DNA from: Alkalispirochaeta americana
Lineage (GTDB): Bacteria; Spirochaetota; Spirochaetia; DSM-27196; Alkalispirochaetaceae
Direction of reading: 5' to 3'
NCBI RefSeq assembly: GCF_900156105.1
Contig: NZ_FTMS01000008.1
Span: 98,527-162,526 of the forward strand
DNA: 64,000 nucleotides
A program made the position numbers and the translations under genes. The notes under the pieces are model-generated. The model searched no databases and was not told the DNA's origin. It was given only the letters and a program-made list of their open reading frames with translations. Shown here in pieces: positions 51,594-60,470 of this stretch (positions are counted from its first letter, which is position 1; every line of letters begins with the position of its first letter).

Positions 51594-53909
51594 CTACAGG
51601 CTGAGGGCCTCACCCGCAGGCTCCGGCTCGCGGCCCTGTTTTTGAGGAAACCTGACCAGAACCACGGTACCACCCGACGGGGGGGATTCGATCGTGAGCA
51701 AGCCCTCCAGCTGTTGCACCAGGCTGTCGATCAGAACCAGCCCCAAAGAGGATCGCTCCCGGATGTGGTGATAATAGTCTGCTTGAGTCATTCCGCAGCC
51801 GTTGTCGACAACCTGAACAGTCATGGTCTGGCGCTCCAGGGCCACACCTATTGTGACCTGGGGATCGACCGATGCAGGACAGGGAGGTTCGAAGGCATGC
51901 TCGCAGGCGTTGCTGACCAGCTCGTTGATTAACAGGCCCAGGGGCAACGCCTCATCTATATCGAGGTTCACATCAGGAATGTTATCGGCAGTCCGCAAGA
52001 GGATTCGTGCGTTGCAGAGCTGATGCAACTGCCCAATCAGATCGCAGAGATATCCTTGAAGAGGTACCAGCGCTACAGTATCATTAGCATATAGTTGCTC
52101 GTGCAGGGCCGCCATAGCGTGGATACGCAACCGGGTCTTCTCTGCAAGCACCGTAAAGTCCTTGTGATCGCCTTGGGACATCTCCAGACTGAGCATGCTG
52201 GCAACAATTTGCATATTGTTTTTAACCCGATGATGAATCTCCCTGATCAGGACATCTTTGGTACCAAGACTCTCTTTCAGCTGCTGTTGCAGACAGATCA
52301 GTCCATCAATATCGGTTTGGGTGCCGATGGCGCGCACCGGTGTACCAGCGGCATTCCGCTCCACCACCATTCCCTGATCCAGCATCCAGCGATAGGTTCC
52401 GTCGGCGCAGCGCTTGCGGGTGCTCAACTCGTAGTGGCTGCTGCGGCTTGCCCTCATCTCGTCCAGTGACGATACTGCCCTGGGGAGATCGTCAGGATGA
52501 ATCAGTTGGAGGGAATCGTCTACTGCAGAGATCCAGGCCGATACTGAATACCCCAGCATGGAGTACCAGCGATCCGATACAAGAAGAGAATCCTGAACCA
52601 TGTCCCAATCCCAGACCCCGCTGCGACCGCCCTCCAGAGCAAACTGCCAGCGTTGCTCGCTCTCCATCAATAAGTTGTGCTGCTTTTTCTGTTGCCTGCG
52701 ACCCCAGGCAGCCATGAGCAGCAAAAGGAACAGACTTGAAAACAGGATCACCAGAACAAGAATCTCCAGGCGATAGAGATCCCATGCGGTCTGGCGGCGA
52801 TTCAACCATTCCACATCCAGCTGCGCATCCTTGACCGCTGATATGAGACCCCACTCGTCTACGGCCCGATAATCCAGCATCACCCGCGATGTGGGATACA
52901 AGCCTGAATCAGCCCGGGGAAACTGACCGGTCTGAAAATACCTGCGAGCGATTCCAGCTACAGCACGACCCTGATCCCGTCCGCGCAGAACCCGCCCCCC
53001 CAGGGCATGACCGTTGCCAAGGAGGAAATCCCAGAGCACAAAGACCGGCACCGGCGAGACGGCAGCCACACGTTCCAGTCCCCCGGTGTAACTGTAGAGT
53101 TCGCCCGAACTCAACCTGATGTAGGACACATAGAGAACCGCACTATCCGGGGGCAACTGCCGCAACCGCAACTGCAACTCCGCCGTCGGCAGATCCGGCA
53201 AGAAATCGATCCCCAGAGGGCGCTCCGGCAACAGGCCCCGAAGAAGACGCCTGTTCAGATCGGCTGTCACAGTCGCATCGGTTACAACCGCCAGGCGGCT
53301 CAGATCGGGCAACATTTTCAGAGCCAGGTCAATCGTACCCAGAAAATCAACCTCCTCGATAATACCCGTTGCCCACCCCTGCGAGAGAGTCTGTACTTCC
53401 TCCTTACTGCGGTTGATACCGGTGTAGAGAACAGGAACTTCCGGAAAGGCCTCTTCGCGATAGCTCACCAGGAAGTTCAAGGCGTTATCATCGGTGGCGA
53501 TAATGAGTTCCGGCAACCGCCCTGCGTACTTGGCCCGCAGGAAGTCAGCCTGGGCAGGAAACAACTCCTCGGGATCCCAGCGCTTGGTATCCAGGTACTC
53601 CACATAGAGCGTCTCGGCTGCGGCTTCACGGGAAAACTCGTCGGCAACGCCCTGGAGAATCTCTTCGCCCCAGCGCATCAGCGGGTGATAGCTCTGGAGG
53701 ACCAGAATATCACGAGGTACATCGGCTGCCAGAGGCGTCTGCCCCAGGCCCAGTACCAGGAAGGAGAGCCCCAGGGCGAGACTGTTCCGGCGGCGAGGAT
53801 TTTCCTGATACCGCCTGGTTTGCACCGGCTCCAGGCCAGGCCCGTTCAGGAAAAATCCGGGCCTCGATACACGCGGTGCGGGCACTGTGGACACGACCAC
53901 CCTCCGCAC
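51594..53909 (-). CDS. Sensor histidine kinase with periplasmic ABC-binding-type sensor and PAS
   Basis: 771 residues. A signal or membrane segment (about 42-62) is followed by a periplasmic domain of the ABC substrate-binding type (about 65-370, with ILVLQSYHPLMRWGEEILQG and PELIIATDDNALNFLV). Then come a membrane helix (ILVLVILFSSLFLLLLMAAW), a PAS domain (FALEGGRSGVWDWDMVQDSL), a HisKA_2-type dimerisation domain with the phospho-acceptor in REIHHRVKNNMQIVASMLSL, and an HATPase_c domain (INELVSNACEHAF, VVDNGCGMT). No response regulator is adjacent. The GTG at 53909 is the longest start; a GTG five codons in has GGAGG six bases ahead and may be the true one. Confidence 0.88.
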   Translation of the reverse strand: MRRVVVSTVPAPRVSRPGFFLNGPGLEPVQTRRYQENPRRRNSLALGLSFLVLGLGQTPLAADVPRDILVLQSYHPLMRWGEEILQGVADEFSREAAAETLYVEYLDTKRWDPEELFPAQADFLRAKYAGRLPELIIATDDNALNFLVSYREEAFPEVPVLYTGINRSKEEVQTLSQGWATGIIEEVDFLGTIDLALKMLPDLSRLAVVTDATVTADLNRRLLRGLLPERPLGIDFLPDLPTAELQLRLRQLPPDSAVLYVSYIRLSSGELYSYTGGLERVAAVSPVPVFVLWDFLLGNGHALGGRVLRGRDQGRAVAGIARRYFQTGQFPRADSGLYPTSRVMLDYRAVDEWGLISAVKDAQLDVEWLNRRQTAWDLYRLEILVLVILFSSLFLLLLMAAWGRRQQKKQHNLLMESEQRWQFALEGGRSGVWDWDMVQDSLLVSDRWYSMLGYSVSAWISAVDDSLQLIHPDDLPRAVSSLDEMRASRSSHYELSTRKRCADGTYRWMLDQGMVVERNAAGTPVRAIGTQTDIDGLICLQQQLKESLGTKDVLIREIHHRVKNNMQIVASMLSLEMSQGDHKDFTVLAEKTRLRIHAMAALHEQLYANDTVALVPLQGYLCDLIGQLHQLCNARILLRTADNIPDVNLDIDEALPLGLLINELVSNACEHAFEPPCPASVDPQVTIGVALERQTMTVQVVDNGCGMTQADYYHHIRERSSLGLVLIDSLVQQLEGLLTIESPPSGGTVVLVRFPQKQGREPEPAGEALSL

Positions 53910-53977
53910 TCATTGTAGATCATTCCTGTTGCAGATTCCATTCGGAGAGAGGCGCCTCCTGAATGGGAAAGGCACAG

Positions 53978-55054
53978 TTACAGGCCGGTCAGCTCGTCCC
54001 TGATGTCGGCAAAGAGCTGTTTGCGGATGGACCTGGCTTCATAGTGGAGGCCATGCAGGGCGCCGGGGTATGTTTTGATTCTCACTTCGGGAAGCTTCTC
54101 TTTGAGAAATTTCAGGTTGTATTTCCAGTCCACCACGGAGTCGCCGGTTCCCTGAAAGACAAGGGGGCTCAGGTTGTCTTTCGCAGGATAGGATCGGTTC
54201 CGGGAATCCCAGCTACGCAGCGCCTCTACCCAGCTCAAGGAAGTCTCCTTGCCCCGCAAAGGGTCCTTTTTATGCCGCTCCTTGATCGTCCTGTCCCGGG
54301 TGGGGGGACTCCCCAGAAGATTCGGGACCTTCCCTCCCATGCACGTTTCCACGAAGCCCCCCAGGAGATCAAAACCAAGATAGGAAAGATCCCATTGGGC
54401 GCTTCTGACCAGGGGAGCCAGGAGGATATACCTGCGGAAAATGTGCCACGAGGGCTGGCCTGATACCATTCCCGCGTTACCCGATGCCAGACAAGCGTCA
54501 ATGAAACCCGAGCACCCGGTGCTATGACCGATAAAGAAGTACGGGGCTGGCCAGTTCCTTTTCAGCCAGAGGCTGAACTGGACAAAGAGATCGCTGTAGC
54601 GGGAAAAATCATCGATGTCATGCAATGGACCCTGGCTGAGTCCGTGTCCGGGAAGGTCCAGGGAAAAGACCCGGTATCCCTCGCCGGCAAGAAACCGGAT
54701 AAGCTCTGCCCCGCTGCCGGTATGATTCAGATAGCCATGGAGCAAGAAAAGGGTTCCCCTGATTTCGCCTTTGCCCGGGCTCTCAAAAAGATGCACCGCC
54801 AGGCTGGTGTCGCAAAAGTTCCAGGAAAAACTGTAGGCCAGGCCCCGTTGTGGAAGCGCACAACTGCGCCGATACCGCTTCCAGTGGGGATCTTCGGGAA
54901 CGGTTGCACTGAGGCCCTGGTGTTTTTTCTGCTGGAGTTCTGTGTAGACAGCCTTGTCGTAGGGGTTCAGTTTCCGGGCCAGTTCAGAGCGGTGATCACA
55001 GACTCTCATAATTGTTCCCCAAACCTGCCAGGAAAATCGCATGAAGTCCTGCAT
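53978..55054 (-). CDS. Alpha/beta hydrolase (lysophospholipase-like)
   Basis: 358 residues. The core starts at GTLFLLHGYLNHTGSGAELI, with the oxyanion HG; SLDLPGHGLSQGP and the nucleophile elbow FFIGHSTGCSGF follow, then the acid in QGTGDSVVDW and the histidine in YPGALHGLHYE, all in the right order. This resembles monoacylglycerol lipase/lysophospholipase L2-like proteins. Another 90 residues at the N-terminus precede the core, and a helical insertion is present near 210-270. No signal peptide is seen. Substrates are unknown. It is not closely linked to a neighbour. Confidence 0.88.
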   Translation of the reverse strand: MQDFMRFSWQVWGTIMRVCDHRSELARKLNPYDKAVYTELQQKKHQGLSATVPEDPHWKRYRRSCALPQRGLAYSFSWNFCDTSLAVHLFESPGKGEIRGTLFLLHGYLNHTGSGAELIRFLAGEGYRVFSLDLPGHGLSQGPLHDIDDFSRYSDLFVQFSLWLKRNWPAPYFFIGHSTGCSGFIDACLASGNAGMVSGQPSWHIFRRYILLAPLVRSAQWDLSYLGFDLLGGFVETCMGGKVPNLLGSPPTRDRTIKERHKKDPLRGKETSLSWVEALRSWDSRNRSYPAKDNLSPLVFQGTGDSVVDWKYNLKFLKEKLPEVRIKTYPGALHGLHYEARSIRKQLFADIRDELTGL

Positions 55055-55181
55055 GAATTCATCCTCTTCCTCATGCCCCGCATCTCACCCCCGAAGGGGC
55101 AAAGAGACTCCACCTATTTGTCGGATAGATTTACGGAAAGTTCAAGACCGGATTCTCGAAGGATGTATGAGACGGCGGGTG

Positions 55182-56723
55182 TCAGGGGCGTTGCAAGAGC
55201 CGGGCAGCACGCTGGAGATGCTCCTGGCGGGTGGCGGGAGCCATTTTATCGAGCATCCGCGGCATCATGGACATGCGATGGTTGGCGGCGAAGAGCGCCC
55301 GGTGCTGGTGAATAAAGTTCCAGTACAGGGCGGTCCAGTCGTCCTGCCAGGGGCCGGGGGGATAATCGGACATCTTGCGCAGGTAGTTGCTGCCGCTAAT
55401 GTAGGGTTTGGTGGCAAAAAGCCCGCCATCGGCGAACTGACTCATGCCGTAGACGTTAGGCACCATGACCCAGTCGAAGGCATCGACGTACATTCCCATG
55501 AACCATTCATAGACCTGGTCGGGGTGGGTTCCGGCAAGCAGAAGATAATTGCCGGTGACCATCAGGCGTTCGATATGATGGGCGTAGCCCCAGCGCAGGC
55601 TGCGCTGAATGGCGGTGTCCAGCGGGGGAATTCCGGTGTCGCCGCTCCACAGGCCGGCGGGAAGAGGACGGGTGTGACCAAAGAAGTTTCGGGTGCGCAG
55701 GGCGCGGCCGTCCTCCTCGTAGGCGGCACGTATAAACTCTCGCCAGCCTGTCAGCTGTCGGATATATCCTTCCAGCGAGTTAATCGGGATTGAGTTAATC
55801 GGCGAACTGTGGCTCCCGGCGTGGGCCAGGAGGGCGTCCAGAACGTCACGGGGGGACAGAAGACCGATGTTGAGATAGGGCGACAGGGCGGAGTGGAATA
55901 GCCGGGTATGGGTCTGGCTGATGGCGTCTTCGTAATTGCCGAAGAGAGAAAGCCGCTCCGAGAGGAAGTTCTGCAGGGCCTGGCGGGCATGTTCCGGGGT
56001 CCAGCCGCACCAAATCTGGCTGCTGCCGTAGTGTCGGCCGGGGATTTGGGCCAGCCAGGACCGGGCCAGGGCGATCTCCTGATCTTCCTCGGGATTTTGG
56101 GGTTTCCAGGGCTGGATGTCGGTCGGGAGAGCAAGGCTTCTGGGCAATTTTTTGCGGTTCTCCTGATCGTAGCTCCAGAGGCCGCCGACGGGCTCCTGAT
56201 TATGATCTATCAGAATGTGCCAGTCCTTGCGCAGGCGCTGGTAGAACCGGGCCATGTGTCTTTTTGAATCGAGATAGCGTTGAACCGCCTGGGCTTTCGG
56301 GAGCAGGAAGAGCGAACTTTCGTAGCGTATGAGCCCGATGCCGTGCCGGGTTTCTGCCGAGGCAAGGGCGCGCTCGAGGTAATCGTCGGTGGTGTCGGCC
56401 ACATGGATGGAGGTAATGCCGTCGGCCGTGAGCTGCTGCCAGACCGCGTCGGTGCTGTCGATGCTGCGCAGATCCAGATACCGGACAACGTGGCCGAGCT
56501 GCTCCAGCCGCCTGGCATAGGCCTTCATGGAGAGCCGGTGCAACAACAGGCGCTGCCGATGGACCGGGTTGTGGGTCAGAAGAAGGGGTTCCTCAACCAG
56601 ATAGACCGGCAGATCCGATCTCAGTACCGGGTGGTGCCGGGGATCGTAGAGCTGGTGGGGATAAATAAGAGCGGCACTGATCATCGGGAGGTTTTCTTTG
56701 GCCGGGCCGGAGGCGGTTCTCAT
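55182..56723 (-). CDS. Cryptochrome/photolyase-family protein (PhrB/FeS-BCP-related)
   Basis: 513 residues, matching the deoxyribodipyrimidine photolyase-related (PhrB, FeS-BCP-like) family: N-terminal alpha/beta (MISAALIYPHQLYD, GHVVRYLDL), then the FAD-binding helical domain with LTGWREFIRAAYE, GYAHHIERLMVTGNYLLLAG, and DWVMVPNVYGMSQFADGGLF. The family's four [4Fe-4S] cysteines are absent: the segment that usually reads C-x-x-C...ACPF is here YPPGPWQDDWTALYWNF, and only one cysteine is present in the whole protein. It could repair DNA or act as a light sensor. The start at 56723 follows GAGGGACAAA. Confidence 0.85.
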   Translation of the reverse strand: MRTASGPAKENLPMISAALIYPHQLYDPRHHPVLRSDLPVYLVEEPLLLTHNPVHRQRLLLHRLSMKAYARRLEQLGHVVRYLDLRSIDSTDAVWQQLTADGITSIHVADTTDDYLERALASAETRHGIGLIRYESSLFLLPKAQAVQRYLDSKRHMARFYQRLRKDWHILIDHNQEPVGGLWSYDQENRKKLPRSLALPTDIQPWKPQNPEEDQEIALARSWLAQIPGRHYGSSQIWCGWTPEHARQALQNFLSERLSLFGNYEDAISQTHTRLFHSALSPYLNIGLLSPRDVLDALLAHAGSHSSPINSIPINSLEGYIRQLTGWREFIRAAYEEDGRALRTRNFFGHTRPLPAGLWSGDTGIPPLDTAIQRSLRWGYAHHIERLMVTGNYLLLAGTHPDQVYEWFMGMYVDAFDWVMVPNVYGMSQFADGGLFATKPYISGSNYLRKMSDYPPGPWQDDWTALYWNFIHQHRALFAANHRMSMMPRMLDKMAPATRQEHLQRAARLLQRP

Positions 56724-56734
56724 TTTGTCCCTCG

Positions 56735-57115
56735 GGATTCAAGATACACAGAGATTACAGGCACGTCAAAAATATCCTCGGTGGTGTCCTGGAGTATGAT
56801 TATGGCGTTGTCCAGGAAGACAGTGGCTATACTCTGGACAGGGTGACTTCCGGTGAGTTGAACTATCGCAAACTCGTTGCCGGGCGCATCGATGCCGTTC
56901 TCGAAGAAAGGCTGGTAGGGCTTCGAGATGCAAAGCAGACGGGCCTTGGAGATCTTATCACCTACAATCCCAAACCTATAAAAGCAGATCCATACTACCT
57001 TCTGGTTTCCAGACAGCACCCCAGAGCAGAGGAGATCATTCTGTCCTTTAACAGGGGGGTTCGTCAGCTGCAGGCTGATGGACGGCTGGATGAAATCCTG
57101 CGGGTTGCACCGTAA
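56735..57115 (+). pseudogene. 5'-truncated amino-acid-type binding protein gene
   Basis: The frame reads ILGGVLEYDYGVVQEDSGYT, then YRKLVAGRIDAVLEERLVGL, then DPYYLLVSRQHPRAEEIILS and FNRGVRQLQADGRLDEILRV, which is the second lobe and end of a family-3 solute-binding protein. No signal peptide or first lobe is present; the frame simply runs into the start region of the divergent photolyase gene. The best internal start is GTG at 56843, but it would give a useless 90-residue fragment. I read it as the stub of a lost gene. Confidence 0.65.
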
Positions 57116-57208
57116 CTACGGTGGCACTGGGGGAGCTTTTGTCCGGGTTGATTCGTGTGGCGGATCAAACAGGGCTCCCCCCATCAGATAGCGAGGGCCC
57201 TGCCCGCG

Positions 57209-57883
57209 CTATCGCTCTAACTCCCGAATGTTGAGAAGATCCATGGAGTCATCGCTCATGGCCAGGGCGTAGATCCCGTGGCGGGTAAGCAACTCCACCT
57301 GATCGGTTGTCAGGTAGAGAGAACTCATGATCGGGATGATCTCGTGGCCGGAATATTCAGGAAAATAGTCGGTTACTTCCTGATAGCTCTCGGCAAAGAT
57401 GAGCACATCCTGTTCCCTGAGTTTTGATTTGGTCTCATTCAGAAAAATCCGGTTACCCGCCACGGCGAGAACATCGAACTCTCGTCGACGTCCCGGGTCC
57501 TGGGGGTGCTTCTTGCGGGGCCGCACCATCAGCAGGTCAGGCTCGTCTACCCCAAAATAGCGGGCCATGATTCCAGGGATGTTGGGTGCCACAATATCTT
57601 CGATGACTGTTCCCAGACGGTTGGCCAACTCTCCCCAGCGTTTGTTCATCTCTCGAGACTGACGACGGGACTCGTTCTTGAACTCTCTCATCTCATCCTT
57701 GAACTCTCTCATCTCATCCTTGAACTCTCTCATCTCATCCTTGAACTCTTTCATCTCGTTCTTGAAATCCTTCAGTTCATTCGAGAGTTCTTCCAAAGAC
57801 CGTTCGGTGCGTAACTGCGCGTAGGCGAGTTCTTTCAGAGATAACTCAAGATTCGAAACCCGTGGCTCGAGCGCTGTGGACAT
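57209..57883 (-). CDS. Coiled-coil protein with PD-(D/E)xK-like end
   Basis: 224 residues from MSTALEP. The N-terminus is a long coiled coil made of near-identical heptads (EMREFKD repeated) from a 21-bp DNA repeat at 57678-57761. After an acidic/basic linker the C-terminal 110 residues have EFDVLAVAGNRIFLNETKSK, whose acidic-x-Asp and Glu-x-Lys spacing is that of PD-(D/E)xK nuclease-like folds (DUF3782-type proteins). The catalytic status is uncertain. The longer frame upstream starts at 57919, but the ATG at 57883 gives the natural N-terminus and has AGGAACC near by. Confidence 0.7.
   Translation of the reverse strand: MSTALEPRVSNLELSLKELAYAQLRTERSLEELSNELKDFKNEMKEFKDEMREFKDEMREFKDEMREFKNESRRQSREMNKRWGELANRLGTVIEDIVAPNIPGIMARYFGVDEPDLLMVRPRKKHPQDPGRRREFDVLAVAGNRIFLNETKSKLREQDVLIFAESYQEVTDYFPEYSGHEIIPIMSSLYLTTDQVELLTRHGIYALAMSDDSMDLLNIRELER
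57678..57761. repeat. 21-bp tandem repeat inside the coiled-coil gene
   Basis: Four consecutive 21-base units: the first three are identical (starting TTGAACTCTCTCATC), the fourth has three or more changes. Each unit encodes one coiled-coil heptad, so gain or loss of units would change the rod length in exact heptad steps without shifting the frame. Confidence 0.92.
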
Positions 57884-57991
57884 AGGAACCTCCGACTCAA
57901 GTATACAGCATTCCGGCAACAGATGTCATTGAAAGCCCACTCCTCTTTGCACATCCTGGCTCAAAGCAACCGGGGCGAGGGGCTCCCCTAA

Positions 57992-59719
57992 TCAACCGCT
58001 GAAGCTCCTCTCGCTATACCAGCGGGGAAACCACCGGGTAAAAACCATGGCAGGAACGAGGAGAACCTGGACGATCAACCCCGAGAAAGGCCTCAGGAGA
58101 CTTTGGTCCAGAGCCAGGACGAACAGGGCAATCAGCATATAGACTCCTGCCCAAAAGAGGGTCATGATCTGGTTGGTTTGCCGGAACAAAGGCGAGGCAA
58201 CAATGGCCGGGGAGTAGGAGCGACCGGAATAGTCCGAGGTCAGCGGCCTTTGCAGGCAGCTCAAGGCCCACTGGGCTGATGCGGCCAGGTACATTGGAAC
58301 CACGCCTGCCTTGGGAAAAAAATCCGGAAACACAAGGCTCACACCCAGAAGGAGTCCCAGAATCAGGGGATTCGTGTACTCGTACCAGGTTGCCCTGTTG
58401 TTCCGACCCGACATCCAAAGAATTCCATTGGAAAGAACCAGGGCCAGAAGCAGAACCAGGTTGTGGTCCAACACATGCCCCAGGGGCAAGAAAACCCAGC
58501 AGAGTATCCAGGGCAGAAGCCCCAGGAACAGGGGGTTCCCGGAAGGATTTTTTGGGGCGCCCCCCCTGCCCTTCCCTTCCTGTGGTCCAATGGCGCTCTC
58601 AGAACTACCGTCGAAGAGGCCATCTCCCATGCGAATTATCAGACTGGTATCACCCGTGACCTTGTACCGACCAGTGATCAGGGCTTCAGTACCATCCAGC
58701 TCGCCTCGGGCGATGGCGGCCCAGAGGGAAGCGTCTGTTGTTATGGTGCAGTCTGACTTCCCGTCCTCGAGGTTCAGATCCTCAGGAGAATCAGCAACGG
58801 TGCAGGATGTTTTATCCATCACCAGATAGAAACTCCGCTGAAGATCCTGAAAGTTCATTTCAAGAATGGTTCTCCGGGGCGGAGCCTTTGACGTGTTGTA
58901 CATGAGGCTCATCTGGTTCAGGAGGATTTCAGCCCGCTCCTCCGGACTGGGGCCCCCCGTCTCGTCGTGACCGGGAGAACTCCAGCTGGCATTGGCCAGA
59001 CGAAGAAAGCGCTCCGGTTCCATCAGCGGTGTTTCCAGCTGATTCCGAAGATCCGGGGAAAACCCCGCCCAGGCTTTTTCCTCGAAGAGTGCCTGGGCCC
59101 ATTCCTCCCCAGCCTGCCGAACCGTACCATAATAGGCATCGCCCAGGGAGCGCAGCTCCGGAACCTTCAGAAGTTCTGCCTGGACGCATTCAATTTTTTC
59201 CCACTGGTCCCGCCCCAGAAGCAGATCCAGATGAGCGTGAAGGGGTTCGTAGTTGTTCCTGGTGGAGGGAAAGCCGCAGGTGCTTACCAGAAGATTTCGG
59301 GGCATCCCTTTTGTCGCGGGTTTTGATGCTCGAACCGGGTGGCTGAACCCCCCGTCCCCATCGGGAATGATTGTTCCCTGGAGTTCCGGGAGGGTGCGTT
59401 CCACGCATTTTTTCATGATAGCCGGCATTCCGAAATGATAAAGAGGCATGGACCAGAGGATCAAATCGGCCTGCCTGTAGGCCGGCAACAGATCAGCCAT
59501 GTCGTCCTTGATCACACAGATCCCCCCATTCTGCCAGCAGGCAAAACATCCCCGGCAGGATTGTATGTCGGCTTCTACCACATGGACTTCCTTGATGGAG
59601 GCGGGGGCTTCGCCCAACTGATCCCGCCGGGACTGGAGGCCCTCCAGAAAGTGACGACTCAGGGAGAGGCTTATGCTTTGCTCACCCCGGGGACTGCCGT
59701 TCAAAAGCAAAATGTTCAT
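57992..59719 (-). CDS. Flavodoxin-like oxidoreductase / SCP2 / membrane fusion
   Basis: 575 residues in three parts. Residues 1-190 are an NADPH-dependent FMN reductase/iron-sulfur-flavoprotein fold: MNILLLNGSPRGEQSIS, CRGCFACWQNGGICVIKDDM and SMPLYHFGMPAIMKKCVERT. About 265-365 is an SCP2-type sterol-carrier domain: MNFQDLQRSFYLVMDKTS, then CTITTDASLWAAIARGELDG, then TEALITGRYKVTGDTSLIIR. The last 190 residues hold about six membrane helices (LFLGLLPWILCWVFLPLG and onward). A flavoprotein fused to a lipid-binding and a membrane domain suggests redox work on a membrane-embedded or lipid substrate. It overlaps the PadR regulator gene by ATGA. Confidence 0.8.
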   Translation of the reverse strand: MNILLLNGSPRGEQSISLSLSRHFLEGLQSRRDQLGEAPASIKEVHVVEADIQSCRGCFACWQNGGICVIKDDMADLLPAYRQADLILWSMPLYHFGMPAIMKKCVERTLPELQGTIIPDGDGGFSHPVRASKPATKGMPRNLLVSTCGFPSTRNNYEPLHAHLDLLLGRDQWEKIECVQAELLKVPELRSLGDAYYGTVRQAGEEWAQALFEEKAWAGFSPDLRNQLETPLMEPERFLRLANASWSSPGHDETGGPSPEERAEILLNQMSLMYNTSKAPPRRTILEMNFQDLQRSFYLVMDKTSCTVADSPEDLNLEDGKSDCTITTDASLWAAIARGELDGTEALITGRYKVTGDTSLIIRMGDGLFDGSSESAIGPQEGKGRGGAPKNPSGNPLFLGLLPWILCWVFLPLGHVLDHNLVLLLALVLSNGILWMSGRNNRATWYEYTNPLILGLLLGVSLVFPDFFPKAGVVPMYLAASAQWALSCLQRPLTSDYSGRSYSPAIVASPLFRQTNQIMTLFWAGVYMLIALFVLALDQSLLRPFSGLIVQVLLVPAMVFTRWFPRWYSERSFSG

Positions 59720-60303
59720 GGTATCGCTCCCTGATCTGTCTCTTCAGAGGCCGTCTCTTCAGAGGCTGTGGAATCCAGGTTCCTGTCTATCCACTCGAGA
59801 TGGGCCTGAGCCATATGTCTTCCAAAGGAAATACTGAGCCGCCAGGCTCGCGCTTCGTCTGGCGCCGGGATGTGCCGGGCATAGAAATCGACCAGGGCTT
59901 CAGCCGCGTCCAGCTCCTCCAGACTCTGCTCGACCTCCCGGCGGCGTTGGTGCAAGAAAGCCGTCAGCTCCGGGGAGCTCAGAGCGGCCGAAAAGAAGAG
60001 GCGCATCACGTAGGTCGAGCGGGCAGGTTCGGGCCTGGCCCGGGAAAAGCCCGTGATCCAGTCCTGGAAGGACTTTAGCCCCGGGGGCTCAAGGTGATAT
60101 ACCCGCCGGTCGGGCCCCTTTTCACTGCTGACCCGTTCGGCTGAGACCAGGCCTGCCTCTTCCAGGTGCTTCAGCTCCCGATACACCTGGGACCCCGTGG
60201 CTTGCCAGAAAAATCGCAGTGAATCGTTAAAGGTCTTTACCAGGTCATACCCGGACTGGGGACTGTAACGCAACAATCCTAAAATGCCGTAGCGAAGTGA
60301 CAC
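59716..60303 (-). CDS. PadR-family regulator
   Basis: 195 residues. The PadR winged helix is typical: SLRYGILGLLRYSPQSGYDL, then FNDSLRFFWQATGSQVYREL and KHLEEAGLVSAERVSSEKGP with RRVYHLEPPG; a PadR C-terminal helical domain follows (MRLFFSAALSSPELTAFLHQ). It overlaps the fusion oxidoreductase gene by four bases, so it most likely controls that gene. The C-terminus has a short duplicated stretch (ASEETASEETD) from a 15-bp repeat. An ATGT-N10-ACAT site lies just ahead of the start. Confidence 0.9.
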   Translation of the reverse strand: MSLRYGILGLLRYSPQSGYDLVKTFNDSLRFFWQATGSQVYRELKHLEEAGLVSAERVSSEKGPDRRVYHLEPPGLKSFQDWITGFSRARPEPARSTYVMRLFFSAALSSPELTAFLHQRRREVEQSLEELDAAEALVDFYARHIPAPDEARAWRLSISFGRHMAQAHLEWIDRNLDSTASEETASEETDQGAIP

Positions 60304-60314
60304 AGATACTCCAT

Positions 60315-60332
60315 ATGTTTATTATTACACAT
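60315..60332. promoter_or_regulatory. Probable PadR operator
   Basis: ATGT, ten bases, ACAT, within a TA-rich stretch 12 bases upstream of the PadR start codon. ATGT-N8/10-ACAT is the published binding pattern of PadR repressors, so the regulator probably represses its own operon. Confidence 0.6.
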
Positions 60333-60470
60333 GTAGAATAGATCTTTATCAACGGCTTGTCAACTTCGGGGTTCCCTGTCTTGGGCCCGGGCTGTCGAGG
60401 AAGGTCTTGAACGTGGCCGATGGCGGCGACCAGGCTGTAGCCTGAGCGAGGCGATTCAGGCGAGCTCTTG

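Noticed and set aside
55182..56723. Classical PhrB with an iron-sulfur cluster
   Set aside because: The cluster cysteines are missing; only the family assignment is kept.
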